Of a stretch of DNA of 35,002 nucleotides, positions 20,729-29,728 are shown piece by piece. Under the pieces are notes generated by a model, which did no database searches, had not been told where the DNA came from, and saw only the letters and a program-made list of their open reading frames with translations. The position numbers were made by a program, and so were the translations under genes. Position 1 is the stretch's first letter, and every line of letters begins with the position of its first letter. This DNA is from a virus: positions 1 to 35,002 of IMG/VR virus record IMGVR_UViG_3300048778_000058; one strand, 5' to 3'.

Positions 20729-21550
20729 ATGGATCCAGCGACAATTGCATTACTAGCATCTACGGGTGGAAGTTTGGTTCAAGGTCTTGGGAGTTTTTTA
20801 GGAAGTAACTCTCAAGCTGATGCTGCCAAAGCTGCTAATGCTGCATATCAACAGCAAGTTCAACCTGGAGTTAATTTTACTAATGGTGTTTACAATACTG
20901 CTCAAGGTAATCTTAATCCATATATACAAGCTGGTGCCACAGAGCTTCCACAATATCAAAATTCTGTTAATAATTATACTCAGGCAGCTAATCCAACTGT
21001 TTCAAACACATTTAACGAAAGTAATTGGCAAGATCCAGGATATGCTTTTCGAGTAGATCAAGCGAATCAGGCAATTGAAGGATCTACTGCAAGCAAAGGA
21101 ATGACACTTGGTTCAGGAGCGCTAAAAAGTCTTCAAACAAGAGGTCAGGATATGGCATCGCAAGAATATCAAAATGCTTACGATAGATATAATACAGATG
21201 CTAATAGACAATTTAATCAAAATCAGCAAATATATACAAATAATATGGGATATCAGAATCAAAACATTGCTAATCAAGGTAATTTAGTAAATGCTGGATA
21301 CACTGCCTCAAATGCCTTGAATGGTGTGGGAGAAAATACAGCAACACAATTAAATGGACTTTATACAGGATTAGGAAATATGGCAGCTGGAAGTCAATCT
21401 ATACAAGGGCAAGCTCAGAACAATATGTGGAATAATGCTGGTAATTTCCTAGGTGGTAAAAATGGATTGTTTCAAAATCTTGGAGCATATTTCGGAGGTT
21501 CTGCTCCAGGTTCTGCCGGTGGTGCAACTGGAACTGGAGGTCTATCATAA
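20729..21550 (+). CDS. DNA injection (ejection) protein, 273 aa
   Basis: The hydrophobic, small-residue N-terminus (ATIALLASTGGSLVQGLGSF...NSQADAAKAANAA) and the core motif QDPGYAFRVDQANQAIEGSTA then GALKSLQTRGQDMASQEYQN plus YDRYNTDANRQF match a widespread podovirus and siphovirus ejection-protein family, comparable in position to P22 gp7. It is delivered with DNA to help cross the envelope. It starts the 20704 unit (TATAAATAG, then AGAGGTATAATAA before ATG) and overlaps the next gene by TAATG. Confidence 0.75.
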   Translation: MDPATIALLASTGGSLVQGLGSFLGSNSQADAAKAANAAYQQQVQPGVNFTNGVYNTAQGNLNPYIQAGATELPQYQNSVNNYTQAANPTVSNTFNESNWQDPGYAFRVDQANQAIEGSTASKGMTLGSGALKSLQTRGQDMASQEYQNAYDRYNTDANRQFNQNQQIYTNNMGYQNQNIANQGNLVNAGYTASNALNGVGENTATQLNGLYTGLGNMAAGSQSIQGQAQNNMWNNAGNFLGGKNGLFQNLGAYFGGSAPGSAGGATGTGGLS

Positions 21551-23493
21551 TGGCTGATACAACATCAAACCAAGGTCCTACAACAACTTTAGGAAACTTT
21601 TTATTCACAGCAAATAATCCACAAAATACGGGAATATCAGATGTATTATCAAATATGTCGGATATGCAAAAATTAAATGGACAATTTGCAGTTAATAAGG
21701 CAATTGCTACAGCAGGATATAAAAAAGATTCTAAAGGAAATTTAATAAAATATTCCTTGGATACTTCTGGAAATCCTGTTATAGATCCAAATGGTCAGCC
21801 TATTATAGATGCTGCCGGTATTGCTGATAGTCTTAATAAACAAGGTTTCGGAAATCTTATTGATCCTACTTTGCAAGCTCTTTCGAATGCGCGTATTACA
21901 AATTCAACAAATCAAGCTGGACTAAATCAGATTTTAGCTGGTCAAAAAGCTGCTGGTATTGCTGTTGGTCAAGGAACTGCTTTCAAACCTACTATTGCAA
22001 CTCCTTCGACACCTGCTGGGACTCCTTCTTATACTCCTCCAGCATCTAATGATAATTCTACACCAGCCAGTTCAAATGCTCCCACAAATGCTCCTACACC
22101 TTCTGGAATAGATTTATCAAAATATTCCGATGGTGATTTGATGATACTTTCCAGAAAGGATCCTGCAACTTACAAAGCAATACAGGCACAAATCGGAACA
22201 ACTGTCGATGGAAAATTTGGCAATAATACTCTTAAAGCTTTTCGTCAAGCTAAAGCTCAAAATATGACACCAACTCCTGCAAATATTGCCGCAGCGTATG
22301 GTTCAAATTCTGGAGATAATGCTAATGGCCAAGTCCAACCTGGAAATACCGTTCAAGTAACTCCTCCAGCATCTAGTGATAATTCCGGAACATTTACTTT
22401 ACCAGATATTTCAACATCAGCACCTTCGTCAGCTCCTGCACCTTTAGCAATGGGTTCTCAAGTTGGTTTTGGAGGTGTCGCGCCTGGAACATTTCAAGGA
22501 TCTTATCCAACACCTTCACAAAACATTCCGAAAAGTTTACCAGGAACGACTTTTGATGCAGGAGCATTAAATGATTCAGATAAATTAAATGTTGTTAGAA
22601 AGCTTTCTCAAAATGGTGTAGCTCCGAAAAGTTTATCTACAAACGATATACAAAATGCTGTAGAACAATTTGCAAATAAGGGAGTTTCAGATATTCCAGC
22701 ACCAATTTTAAAAAATAACTTCGAAACAGATCCTCAAAAACGTGCTGATATAGATTCTCAAAATGCTAAAGCTATTGCAGATTATAATGCACAAATTTCC
22801 ACAGTTAGAACTAAAAATCTTCAGGCGCTTGGATTGGCTACTTCAGAACAGCAATCTCAAAAATCACAAGCACAAGGTATTGCTGGGCAAGAGAATCAAT
22901 TACAATCCTATTTTACTAATAAAAAAGTAGCAACAGATGAAGCAACAAAATGGGGGACAGATGCGGCTAAATTTGGAACTCTAGGATCAGCAGAATCTGT
23001 AGCAAATTCTAACAATGTTGAGAAATTAACCTCAAGTCAAATAGCATTAAAAAATCAAGCACAAGTAACATCAACATTTTTGAATAATTTTGATCCTACA
23101 AATGCTAGACAACAGCAAGAATTAAATCAGCAAGTAGCATCATTTTTGAGATCGGTGCAACAGGTAGCAGGAGCAACTGGAACTGAAGCAGATTTAGGAA
23201 GATCATTAAAAGAATCTGGATTGCCGGAATCTGTATATAATGCAACAAGTCCAACAGAAGCTCTTAAAACATATATTTTAAATAATCCAAAAGAATCAGC
23301 CAGACTTGTAGTAAATGTTCCTTCAATAATTAAGAAAAATGTTGTTATTCCTTTTTATAATTCTTATGGAATAAAAGACAATAATATAATCGATAAAAAT
23401 CTTGGAGATGTTACAAAAAAAATAGGTGATATAAAAGTATTCCCAAATGGTAAGAAAGGAAAATGGAATGGTTCTGCCTGGGAGCAACAATAA
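21550..23493 (+). CDS. Putative second injection/internal virion protein, 647 aa
   Basis: It is a low-complexity Ala/Asn/Pro/Ser/Gln-rich protein. Residues about 145-190 and 250-300 are Pro-Ser-Thr linkers (ATPSTPAGTPSYTPP). Between them, residues 195-235 (MILSRKDPATYKAIQAQIGT then VDGKFGNNTLKAFRQ) look like a peptidoglycan-binding type 1 repeat. The C-terminal third is helical and Gln-rich (QQELNQQVASFLRSVQQVAG). The position corresponds to P22 gp20/gp16. A cell-wall-contacting ejection protein is the best inference; no lytic active site is visible. Confidence 0.6.
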   Translation: MADTTSNQGPTTTLGNFLFTANNPQNTGISDVLSNMSDMQKLNGQFAVNKAIATAGYKKDSKGNLIKYSLDTSGNPVIDPNGQPIIDAAGIADSLNKQGFGNLIDPTLQALSNARITNSTNQAGLNQILAGQKAAGIAVGQGTAFKPTIATPSTPAGTPSYTPPASNDNSTPASSNAPTNAPTPSGIDLSKYSDGDLMILSRKDPATYKAIQAQIGTTVDGKFGNNTLKAFRQAKAQNMTPTPANIAAAYGSNSGDNANGQVQPGNTVQVTPPASSDNSGTFTLPDISTSAPSSAPAPLAMGSQVGFGGVAPGTFQGSYPTPSQNIPKSLPGTTFDAGALNDSDKLNVVRKLSQNGVAPKSLSTNDIQNAVEQFANKGVSDIPAPILKNNFETDPQKRADIDSQNAKAIADYNAQISTVRTKNLQALGLATSEQQSQKSQAQGIAGQENQLQSYFTNKKVATDEATKWGTDAAKFGTLGSAESVANSNNVEKLTSSQIALKNQAQVTSTFLNNFDPTNARQQQELNQQVASFLRSVQQVAGATGTEADLGRSLKESGLPESVYNATSPTEALKTYILNNPKESARLVVNVPSIIKKNVVIPFYNSYGIKDNNIIDKNLGDVTKKIGDIKVFPNGKKGKWNGSAWEQQ

Positions 23494-24473
23494 TGGCAAT
23501 TCTTCTCGATGATAATGGAAATACTATTAATAATAATTCACCAGTTCTTCTCGATGATAATGGAAATACTATTAATAATAATTCACCGCAAAATATTCAA
23601 GGATTAAAAACTACCGACGATCTTAATAAATTTAATATTTCAAATGTATATCCACTTCTCCGAAAGGCTGTTGCATATCCTGAATCTGGGATTGCTGGTT
23701 TAATTGGAGGAGTCAGTTCATTTTTGGGTGGAGATGGTTTTGCAAAAGGGGCTACACAAGAACTAGATGAATTTCAAAATAATGCTAATACGAATGGAAC
23801 TCTCGAAAATGCTGCTGCCGATCCTGCTAATATTATTTCATTAGCTCAGCCAGAATTATCTCCATTAAAAGCTGCTTTATATCAGGGATTAGGACAAGTT
23901 GGTGGATATTTAGGTAATACAAATTCTCCGACTTTATCTGGAGGTTTATTACAAGGTGGATTAGGAGCTTTAGCAAGTGGTATTGGACATATTGCCGGAC
24001 AAAAATTAGAAGAAGCTGGAGATAAGGGAGGTAATTTTTTAAACCAACTAGCAGCATCGGAACAAGCACCTAAAATTTTAGAAGGAAAAACAGTTAAAGA
24101 AGCTACATTAAATTATAGTCCAGATGTTTTAAGTATGTATAACAGTATGGGTGTTGATATCCCGAGACTTAGAGCTAATCCAGATGCATTGGCAACAGAT
24201 TATATTAATATTTCTAAACCTAATCCTATTACAAGTCCTTTAGGAGGTACACAAACAAAAATATTAGAAACAATTGGCGCAGGAATGTTACATTCACATT
24301 TTCCATCCGTATTACCATTAACTTTAGCAGCGTTGGGAACAGATTATGTATTTCCGAAAGCTATTCCATATGCTCTTTCAAAAAGCGCTCCAATTGTGGC
24401 TCCTACACTTTCAAAAATAGCTCCTTTATTTTCCGGAATTGGAGCAGATTATTTAAGAAAATATAATTTTTAA
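23493..24473 (+). CDS. Putative third injection protein, 326 aa, with duplicated N-terminus
   Basis: The start ATG 23493 overlaps the previous stop (TAATG) after GGGAG; an in-frame ATG 30 bases upstream lies inside the previous gene. Residues about 3-32 are a perfect tandem duplication of a 15-residue unit, VLLDDNGNTINNNSP. The rest has glycine- and alanine-rich helices (GLIGGVSSFLGGDGFAKGAT, GGLLQGGLGALASGIGHIAG) able to insert into membranes, as expected of an ejection protein. It is the last gene of the 20704 transcript. Confidence 0.6.
   Translation: MAILLDDNGNTINNNSPVLLDDNGNTINNNSPQNIQGLKTTDDLNKFNISNVYPLLRKAVAYPESGIAGLIGGVSSFLGGDGFAKGATQELDEFQNNANTNGTLENAAADPANIISLAQPELSPLKAALYQGLGQVGGYLGNTNSPTLSGGLLQGGLGALASGIGHIAGQKLEEAGDKGGNFLNQLAASEQAPKILEGKTVKEATLNYSPDVLSMYNSMGVDIPRLRANPDALATDYINISKPNPITSPLGGTQTKILETIGAGMLHSHFPSVLPLTLAALGTDYVFPKAIPYALSKSAPIVAPTLSKIAPLFSGIGADYLRKYNF
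23500..23587 (+). repeat. 45-bp tandem duplication in the 23493 gene
   Basis: Two units of 45 bases (starting 23500 and 23545), identical over 43 bases, encode two copies of VLLDDNGNTINNNSP at the N-terminus. Confidence 0.9.
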
Positions 24474-24496
24474 ATATCATCTATTGTAAATGTTTG

Positions 24497-24661
24497 CTAT
24501 ATACGGCGGTTTCTTTTTTCTTCAATTTCTTCCATGTCTTTTATCCATTCATCTATTTTATATTCTATTTTTTTTGATTTATATACTTGTCCCCCGTCCT
24601 CATCGAATAAACTCCAAATTGCTGCCATTGCTATAGGGATAAAATATATAATAGAAAACAT
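24497..24661 (-). CDS. Small membrane-anchored protein on its own leftward promoter, 54 aa (moron-like)
   Basis: It reads from ATG 24661 to TAG 24497-24499. The first 20 residues (MFSIIYFIPIAMAAIWSLFD) are one hydrophobic segment with an aromatic and small-residue character, followed by a charged helix (KIDEWIKDMEEIEEKRNRR). It is therefore probably anchored in the inner membrane with a cytoplasmic or periplasmic charged tail. AAAGGAGATTACA gives a strong ribosome site. A sigma70 promoter (TTGACC, 17 bases, TATAAT) lies at 24695-24723. It is the only leftward gene within the late rightward block, and its promoter copies the early one at 6208. The function is unknown; exclusion or host-modifying roles are possible. 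Confidence 0.7.
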   Translation of the reverse strand: MFSIIYFIPIAMAAIWSLFDEDGGQVYKSKKIEYKIDEWIKDMEEIEEKRNRRI

Positions 24662-24686
24662 TGTAATCTCCTTTCTCGTTACCTGA

Positions 24687-24723
24687 CTATTTATATTATA
24701 ACAAATTTAATCTCTCTGGTCAA
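24687..24723 (-). promoter_or_regulatory. Sigma70 promoter of the 24661 gene, overlapping a TATAAATAG element
   Basis: On the minus strand TTGACC (24723-24718), 17 bases, TATAAT (24700-24695), running straight into TATAAATAG (24695-24687). The spacer and minus-35 surroundings (AGTCCTTGAC, GATTAAATTTG) match the early promoter at 6208. Confidence 0.85.
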
Positions 24724-24773
24724 GGACTTTCTTCGACTTTAGGAAGATTTTCAAGAAATATTTTCAAAAACTC

Positions 24774-24785
24774 TAAATATAATAG
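24774..24785 (+). promoter_or_regulatory. TAAATATAATAG element before the tailspike gene
   Basis: It is preceded by GATTTTCAAGAAATATTTTC and followed by AAAAGGAAATATTATAA and ATG. The layout closely matches that of the 27752 unit, so the two adhesin promoters are probably duplicates. Confidence 0.55.
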
Positions 24786-24810
24786 AAATCTGCAAAAGGA
24801 AATATTATAA

Positions 24811-27714
24811 ATGCTCACACGTTTACCATCGGCTAGACTACAATGTTTCTTAGATGATGGGAAGCCCAATGCTAATGGATTTTTATACACATATGCGCTA
24901 GGCACTACCACACCAAAAGCAACATATTATGATATATATGGAATTGCCCCCCAAAGTAATCCTATTAACTTAGATTCTGCTGGAACTGCACCTGTTTACT
25001 TATTTGGTTCATATACTATTTGGCAATACGATTCTACCTCCGCACAAGTCGGCCCCCCGGTAGATATAGAAGCAGGGTTGAACGACTCAATTATAACATC
25101 TGGTTCGGGTGGTTTCGCAAATAATCAGTTTCTATTGGTCAATACTTACGCAGATGTTAGAGCAATTACTGATGCATATGCTTTGGTTTATGTCCAAGGA
25201 AGAGTTAATCAAGCTGACGGTGGCGAGGGGCTATTTTATCTAGACCAAAGCTCAACAGATTCAGATGATGATGGAATAACACTTACCCCAAATGTTACAG
25301 GAAGATATATTCGATATAATGTTGAAACAATTGATCCAAGATGGTTTGGTCTTGTATATAATACTTCAATAGATCAAGGGATATATCTAACAAAGTCCGC
25401 ACAAGCCTCTCAGAGATACGCTAAAGACGTTGAAATAGATGGTAGCACATATCTTAATCAAAATTATACAACCTCTGCATACAACTCTACATGGAGTTTT
25501 ACAAGTAATGCGAAGATGATTTCAACTGCCGGAATAACTTTTACATTTACTTCTAATACATTTTTAATAGATTGTGGATCAAAAGTTTGGGGATTGAACG
25601 TTCAACCTATTTTTCAAACTGGAGTGACAGAAGCTATAAAATATTCTTGGGTGGATGCTTCAAATGACGAAGGTAGAGTTACAAAATGGATTAATTCAAG
25701 CACTGTCCCGAATGTTATGGAAATGGACAAGCAAGTTAATATTACTTTAGACTTCATTTTGCCATCATATTTGTCGTTGTATGTTCCGAATGGTTCAACT
25801 TCAGGAACGATTAACATAAATGGAACTGGAAAGAATGTAACTATTCCAAATATTACAGATGGTTCTTCAAAAGTTAATATAATAAATTTTCAGAATTTAA
25901 CAACTGTAGGAAATATTTCTGTCCCGGCTGGATTATCTCCTGAATTCTTTTCTGCAAATGGAACCGGCCTTTCGGCAGATGATATACCATTATTTGCAAG
26001 TCTGAAATCTGGAAATTTTAATTTAGTAAACAAATATTTGGTAGGAAGTTCAACATTAACTATTCCAAATCAAGTTATTATAAATGGTCCTAGTAATTTA
26101 CTTTCGGAAAACTTTGTAAATGATATAACAAATATTTCTTTAATTCCTTCTCAAAGTATTATTTTACAAAGTATTTCTGGAGTGTCTGGAACAAGTGCTG
26201 CTGAAATAAATTTTAATAATCTTTCCGAATTAAATTATGTAAACATTTTTGGAACATCTGGTTCAAATATTACAAGTCTTTCCGCATCATTTTTTAATAC
26301 TGTTTACACACAAATTTCTGGAAATATAGGAAATTTTCAGAATTTAATATTAACAAATTCTTATACGATTGGAAATATTTCTGCTACAAATTCTATTGTA
26401 AATTCTTCTATAATTTCTGGAACTCTTTATTCTGTAAATCCAGTAACTGTAGATAAATCAATTATTTCTAATGTTACAAATGTTAATACTGTAGATAAAT
26501 CAACTTTTACGAATTTTTCTGGAAATGTTTTCGGAAATATTTCTAACTCAACTATAAATGCTATTTCTCAAATATATTTTTCGGAAGGACTTACACATTC
26601 TTATACAAATTTCTTAAAAAGTAATACTTATGATATTTCTGGAGTTCCTTTATCAAATTTTTCTGGAACACTTTTGCAATTTAATTTTTGTAATTTTAAT
26701 TTAAATGGGCCAATTCATTATTCAGTATCGACAACGACTACATTAAAATTTGTAGAATGTACTTCTGTAGATAATTGGACAAATGCTGTATCAAATGGTT
26801 ATTCAATAGTTGATTGGCAAAATTCTCAGCCAGTTCAAAATACTTCATTTACATATAATAATGGTTTATATATAAGTACACCAATTGCAATAAACACTAA
26901 TTTAACAGCATGTAAATCTACTTCAGAAATTTTAACACATTGGAGAGGATATGCTTCAGCCTGTACTCAATCTTTTCAAAGTATTACTACAAGTGCTGAT
27001 ATAGCTTTATCAAATGATTATAGAAGTAGAAATACAATAAGATATTACGGAACTGTTCAAGATAATTATTTATATCTAGAAACAATAAATCCAATTATTT
27101 TATTAATAAAAAGATATGGTGGTGTAGCAATAACTCAATTTGATTATCCATCAACTATTTCAAGTGCTTCAAGTGCATTTTTTCCGAATGTTAAAGTTAT
27201 TCAACCTACATATCTTTTAGATGGTTCTCCTATTACTGGTTGGCTCACAGATGTTGATTCCGGACTTTGTAATAGTTATAATTATCTTCCTAAAAATGGT
27301 TCTGTAAAACTTCAGACAAATATATGGATAGGACAGAGAGATATTATACAAGCTACTGGAGATCATCACTATACAGATCAGTGGGGAGATATTGATTTAC
27401 ATTATGTTCCAGGTACTGCTGAACCAATCAATAATATAATGTTTGTAATTCTTAATTCAGGTGCTTTATCAGCCGCTTGCCCAAATGGTACAAAAATTAC
27501 ACAAACAATTTACGCAAATCTTCCAAATGGTGTTGTAAATTATAAAGCTTTCTTTCCAGTTCCAGTATATCAAGGAAACTTTATTGGAATTCCGGACGGT
27601 CAAGTATTATTAACACACAATCAAATTTATAGAAATGCTGATTATGCCGGATTACAAGTTTCAAATATGCAAAATAGTAATTCTCCTGGGCAAATTCCAA
27701 TAACAACAACTTAA
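24811..27714 (+). CDS. Tailspike/fibre with beta-helix-like body, 967 aa
   Basis: Residues 1-90 are a virion-attachment domain shared with the next gene: FLYTYALGTTTPKATYYDIY...NPINLDSAGTAPVYLFGSYT. Residues 128-180 carry the entry motif of pectate-lyase-like tailspikes (QADGGEGLFYLDQSSTDSDD...GRYIRYNVETIDPRWFG). The long body, about residues 240-680, is rich in Asn, Ile, Ser and Thr with short repeating strands, consistent with a right-handed beta-helix. The C-terminal 200 residues look like a separate domain (QRDIIQATGDHHYTDQWGDI). No catalytic residues can be assigned by eye. It is expressed from its own 24774 element. Confidence 0.8.
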   Translation: MLTRLPSARLQCFLDDGKPNANGFLYTYALGTTTPKATYYDIYGIAPQSNPINLDSAGTAPVYLFGSYTIWQYDSTSAQVGPPVDIEAGLNDSIITSGSGGFANNQFLLVNTYADVRAITDAYALVYVQGRVNQADGGEGLFYLDQSSTDSDDDGITLTPNVTGRYIRYNVETIDPRWFGLVYNTSIDQGIYLTKSAQASQRYAKDVEIDGSTYLNQNYTTSAYNSTWSFTSNAKMISTAGITFTFTSNTFLIDCGSKVWGLNVQPIFQTGVTEAIKYSWVDASNDEGRVTKWINSSTVPNVMEMDKQVNITLDFILPSYLSLYVPNGSTSGTININGTGKNVTIPNITDGSSKVNIINFQNLTTVGNISVPAGLSPEFFSANGTGLSADDIPLFASLKSGNFNLVNKYLVGSSTLTIPNQVIINGPSNLLSENFVNDITNISLIPSQSIILQSISGVSGTSAAEINFNNLSELNYVNIFGTSGSNITSLSASFFNTVYTQISGNIGNFQNLILTNSYTIGNISATNSIVNSSIISGTLYSVNPVTVDKSIISNVTNVNTVDKSTFTNFSGNVFGNISNSTINAISQIYFSEGLTHSYTNFLKSNTYDISGVPLSNFSGTLLQFNFCNFNLNGPIHYSVSTTTTLKFVECTSVDNWTNAVSNGYSIVDWQNSQPVQNTSFTYNNGLYISTPIAINTNLTACKSTSEILTHWRGYASACTQSFQSITTSADIALSNDYRSRNTIRYYGTVQDNYLYLETINPIILLIKRYGGVAITQFDYPSTISSASSAFFPNVKVIQPTYLLDGSPITGWLTDVDSGLCNSYNYLPKNGSVKLQTNIWIGQRDIIQATGDHHYTDQWGDIDLHYVPGTAEPINNIMFVILNSGALSAACPNGTKITQTIYANLPNGVVNYKAFFPVPVYQGNFIGIPDGQVLLTHNQIYRNADYAGLQVSNMQNSNSPGQIPITTT

Positions 27715-27750
27715 TTTTAAGAAAACTTTTCAAAAAATATTTTCAAAAAG

Positions 27751-27764
27751 ATAAATATATAATG
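27751..27764 (+). promoter_or_regulatory. ATAAATATATAATG element before the second fibre gene
   Basis: It has the same upstream block (AAAATATTTTCAAAAAG) and ribosome leader (GAGGAATATTATAA) as the tailspike gene. Confidence 0.55.
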
Positions 27765-27788
27765 AATCGTTTAAGAGGAATATTATAA

Positions 27789-29726
27789 ATGTCAAATGGG
27801 TTTCAAGTGCCATGGTTTTTCCAAGAAATACGAAATACTAATCAAAATCCTCTTTCAAATGGATTTTTTTACACTTTTCAAACAAAAACGCAAATCCCAA
27901 AAACAACTTATTACGATTTAGCGAAAACCGCTCCATGTCCAAATCCGATTCCTTTAGATTCCGCAGGGTTTGCTCCTCAATATTTTCTCGACGCGGGACT
28001 TTATACATTTGCTGTGTATGATAAATTAATTGAAAATGGTGGAGTTAAAATAGCTGGAAGAGACGATATTGAAGGTATTTTAGGAAATAGTTATAATCCT
28101 TTCGGAAGTCCTTCTAATAGTGGTTATCTTTATTATAATTCAAGTACTTCCGCATATACTTGGCAAAGTGTTTCTGGAACTACTAATTTTCCTACTCCTA
28201 CAAGCTCTAGTTATCTTTATTATAATAGTTCTACAAGTGCTTATCAATGGGCAAACCCGACTACAAACACTTATACTGTAAAAGTAACAAGTTCGGACAA
28301 TACTCCTGGATATCTTTTCGGAAAAGTTTCTGCAACATCTGATATAAATCTTACAAGTGCTGGTAATATTTTAGGAATATCTTTAAATAGTCTTTCTGGA
28401 AAATATTTGCCTTTATCTGGTGGAGAGGTTTTTGGACCAGTGACTTTTGATCTTACTCCAGGGCGAGCTATTACAATAAATGCAGCAACTGGACTACCTT
28501 CATCTGCACAATGGTTGCTTTCAAATTCTAATCCAAATCAATTAAGTTTTGGAACCTCTGCATATAATCAAATGTTTCAGTTTTATGGTTCGCCCGGAAA
28601 TGAGCAAATAACTTCGAATGTTCCTGTAACTATTTCAAATAATTTAACAGTTACTGGAAAAACCAATTTAGAGCTTTCTGACGGCCTTTTGGAATCTATT
28701 GGAGGAGTTGTAACAAGTGTTCCCGGAAACCCTTTTATGGTTCTTACAAGTGGTGATGATACAATTCCAGGATATCTTTCGAATAAACTTCAGCCAGGTT
28801 TTGGAATAAATTTTAATGTTACTAATGATAGTGTAAATGGAGAGGTTATACATGCATCTGTCGTTACTTCTGCATTTTTAACATCTGCATCAACTTCTGC
28901 ATTTTTAACATCTGCATCAACTTCTGCATTAGCTCAACCATCTGGCCAAATTGTTTACGGAACTGGTCCAAGTATTACTTCCGAAGCTGGTTTAAGATTT
29001 GATACAACTGGGATAAATGCTCCTGGAACATTTTGTCTAAAAGTATTAGATAATTCTGGAAACTTTGTAGATAGAGTAATGTCTGCTGCAAATAATGGAT
29101 CTTATATATATGGTGGTCCAGTCCCAAGAATAGAATTAGTAGGAAATAGTATAGGTGGGACATCTGGGCTTACTAATTTCGGTATTGATAATCATCTTTC
29201 AAAGTTTAGAATCGCGGATTTTGGAACTGGTAATACGATTTTGGCAACCGATGATCTCAACGGAGCTATAACTACATCAAACACTTTTTCAATTACTACC
29301 ACAAATTCGGCAACTACCGCTGGAATTACTTTTACCGGATATACTTCCCAAGTCGTTTTACAAAATAATTATGCACAACTTTCTGACGGCGCGGGAGCAC
29401 AAATTACGGTCCAGGGAACAGTAATTACACTTAATGCCGGATATACAAGTATTTTAAATCAACTTGTAATACCATATCAAAAACTATCAGCGACATCGGG
29501 AGTATATCAAATAAATTTTCCGGGAACTTTTGTAAATTTGAATGGAACTTCCGGAACCCTTAATAGTATATCTAATGGTGTAGTAACAGGACAACAAATG
29601 ACAATTGCTAATAATTCTTCTGGAAATATTAGTATAACAGCGCCAAATATTTTTAGAAATTATACATTACCATCCGGAGCAAGTAGGACATATGTTTGGG
29701 ATAATATTTTAGGAGCGTGGGTATAA
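27789..29726 (+). CDS. Tail fibre protein, 645 aa
   Basis: The N-terminal 95 residues repeat the attachment domain of the preceding gene (SNGFFYTFQTKTQIPKTTYY, then CPNPIPLDSAGFAPQYFLDA). Next come SGYLYYNSSTSAYTWQSVSG and SSYLYYNSSTSAYQWANPTT repeats, a YLPLSGG module, and tandem SAFLTSASTSAFLTSAST. The C-terminus ends in TLPSGASRTYVWDNILGAWV. These are shaft-type fibre repeats. Having the same adaptor domain as the tailspike implies both compete for, or share, one virion site. It heads the 27752 transcript that probably runs through the giant fibre gene. Confidence 0.82.
   Translation: MSNGFQVPWFFQEIRNTNQNPLSNGFFYTFQTKTQIPKTTYYDLAKTAPCPNPIPLDSAGFAPQYFLDAGLYTFAVYDKLIENGGVKIAGRDDIEGILGNSYNPFGSPSNSGYLYYNSSTSAYTWQSVSGTTNFPTPTSSSYLYYNSSTSAYQWANPTTNTYTVKVTSSDNTPGYLFGKVSATSDINLTSAGNILGISLNSLSGKYLPLSGGEVFGPVTFDLTPGRAITINAATGLPSSAQWLLSNSNPNQLSFGTSAYNQMFQFYGSPGNEQITSNVPVTISNNLTVTGKTNLELSDGLLESIGGVVTSVPGNPFMVLTSGDDTIPGYLSNKLQPGFGINFNVTNDSVNGEVIHASVVTSAFLTSASTSAFLTSASTSALAQPSGQIVYGTGPSITSEAGLRFDTTGINAPGTFCLKVLDNSGNFVDRVMSAANNGSYIYGGPVPRIELVGNSIGGTSGLTNFGIDNHLSKFRIADFGTGNTILATDDLNGAITTSNTFSITTTNSATTAGITFTGYTSQVVLQNNYAQLSDGAGAQITVQGTVITLNAGYTSILNQLVIPYQKLSATSGVYQINFPGTFVNLNGTSGTLNSISNGVVTGQQMTIANNSSGNISITAPNIFRNYTLPSGASRTYVWDNILGAWV
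28866..28930 (+). repeat. 27-bp tandem repeat in the 27789 fibre gene
   Basis: Units start at 28866, 28893 and 28920 (partial), encoding repeated TSAFLTSAS. It keeps frame, so copy number can vary without breaking the fibre. Confidence 0.85.
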
Positions 29727-29728
29727 TT

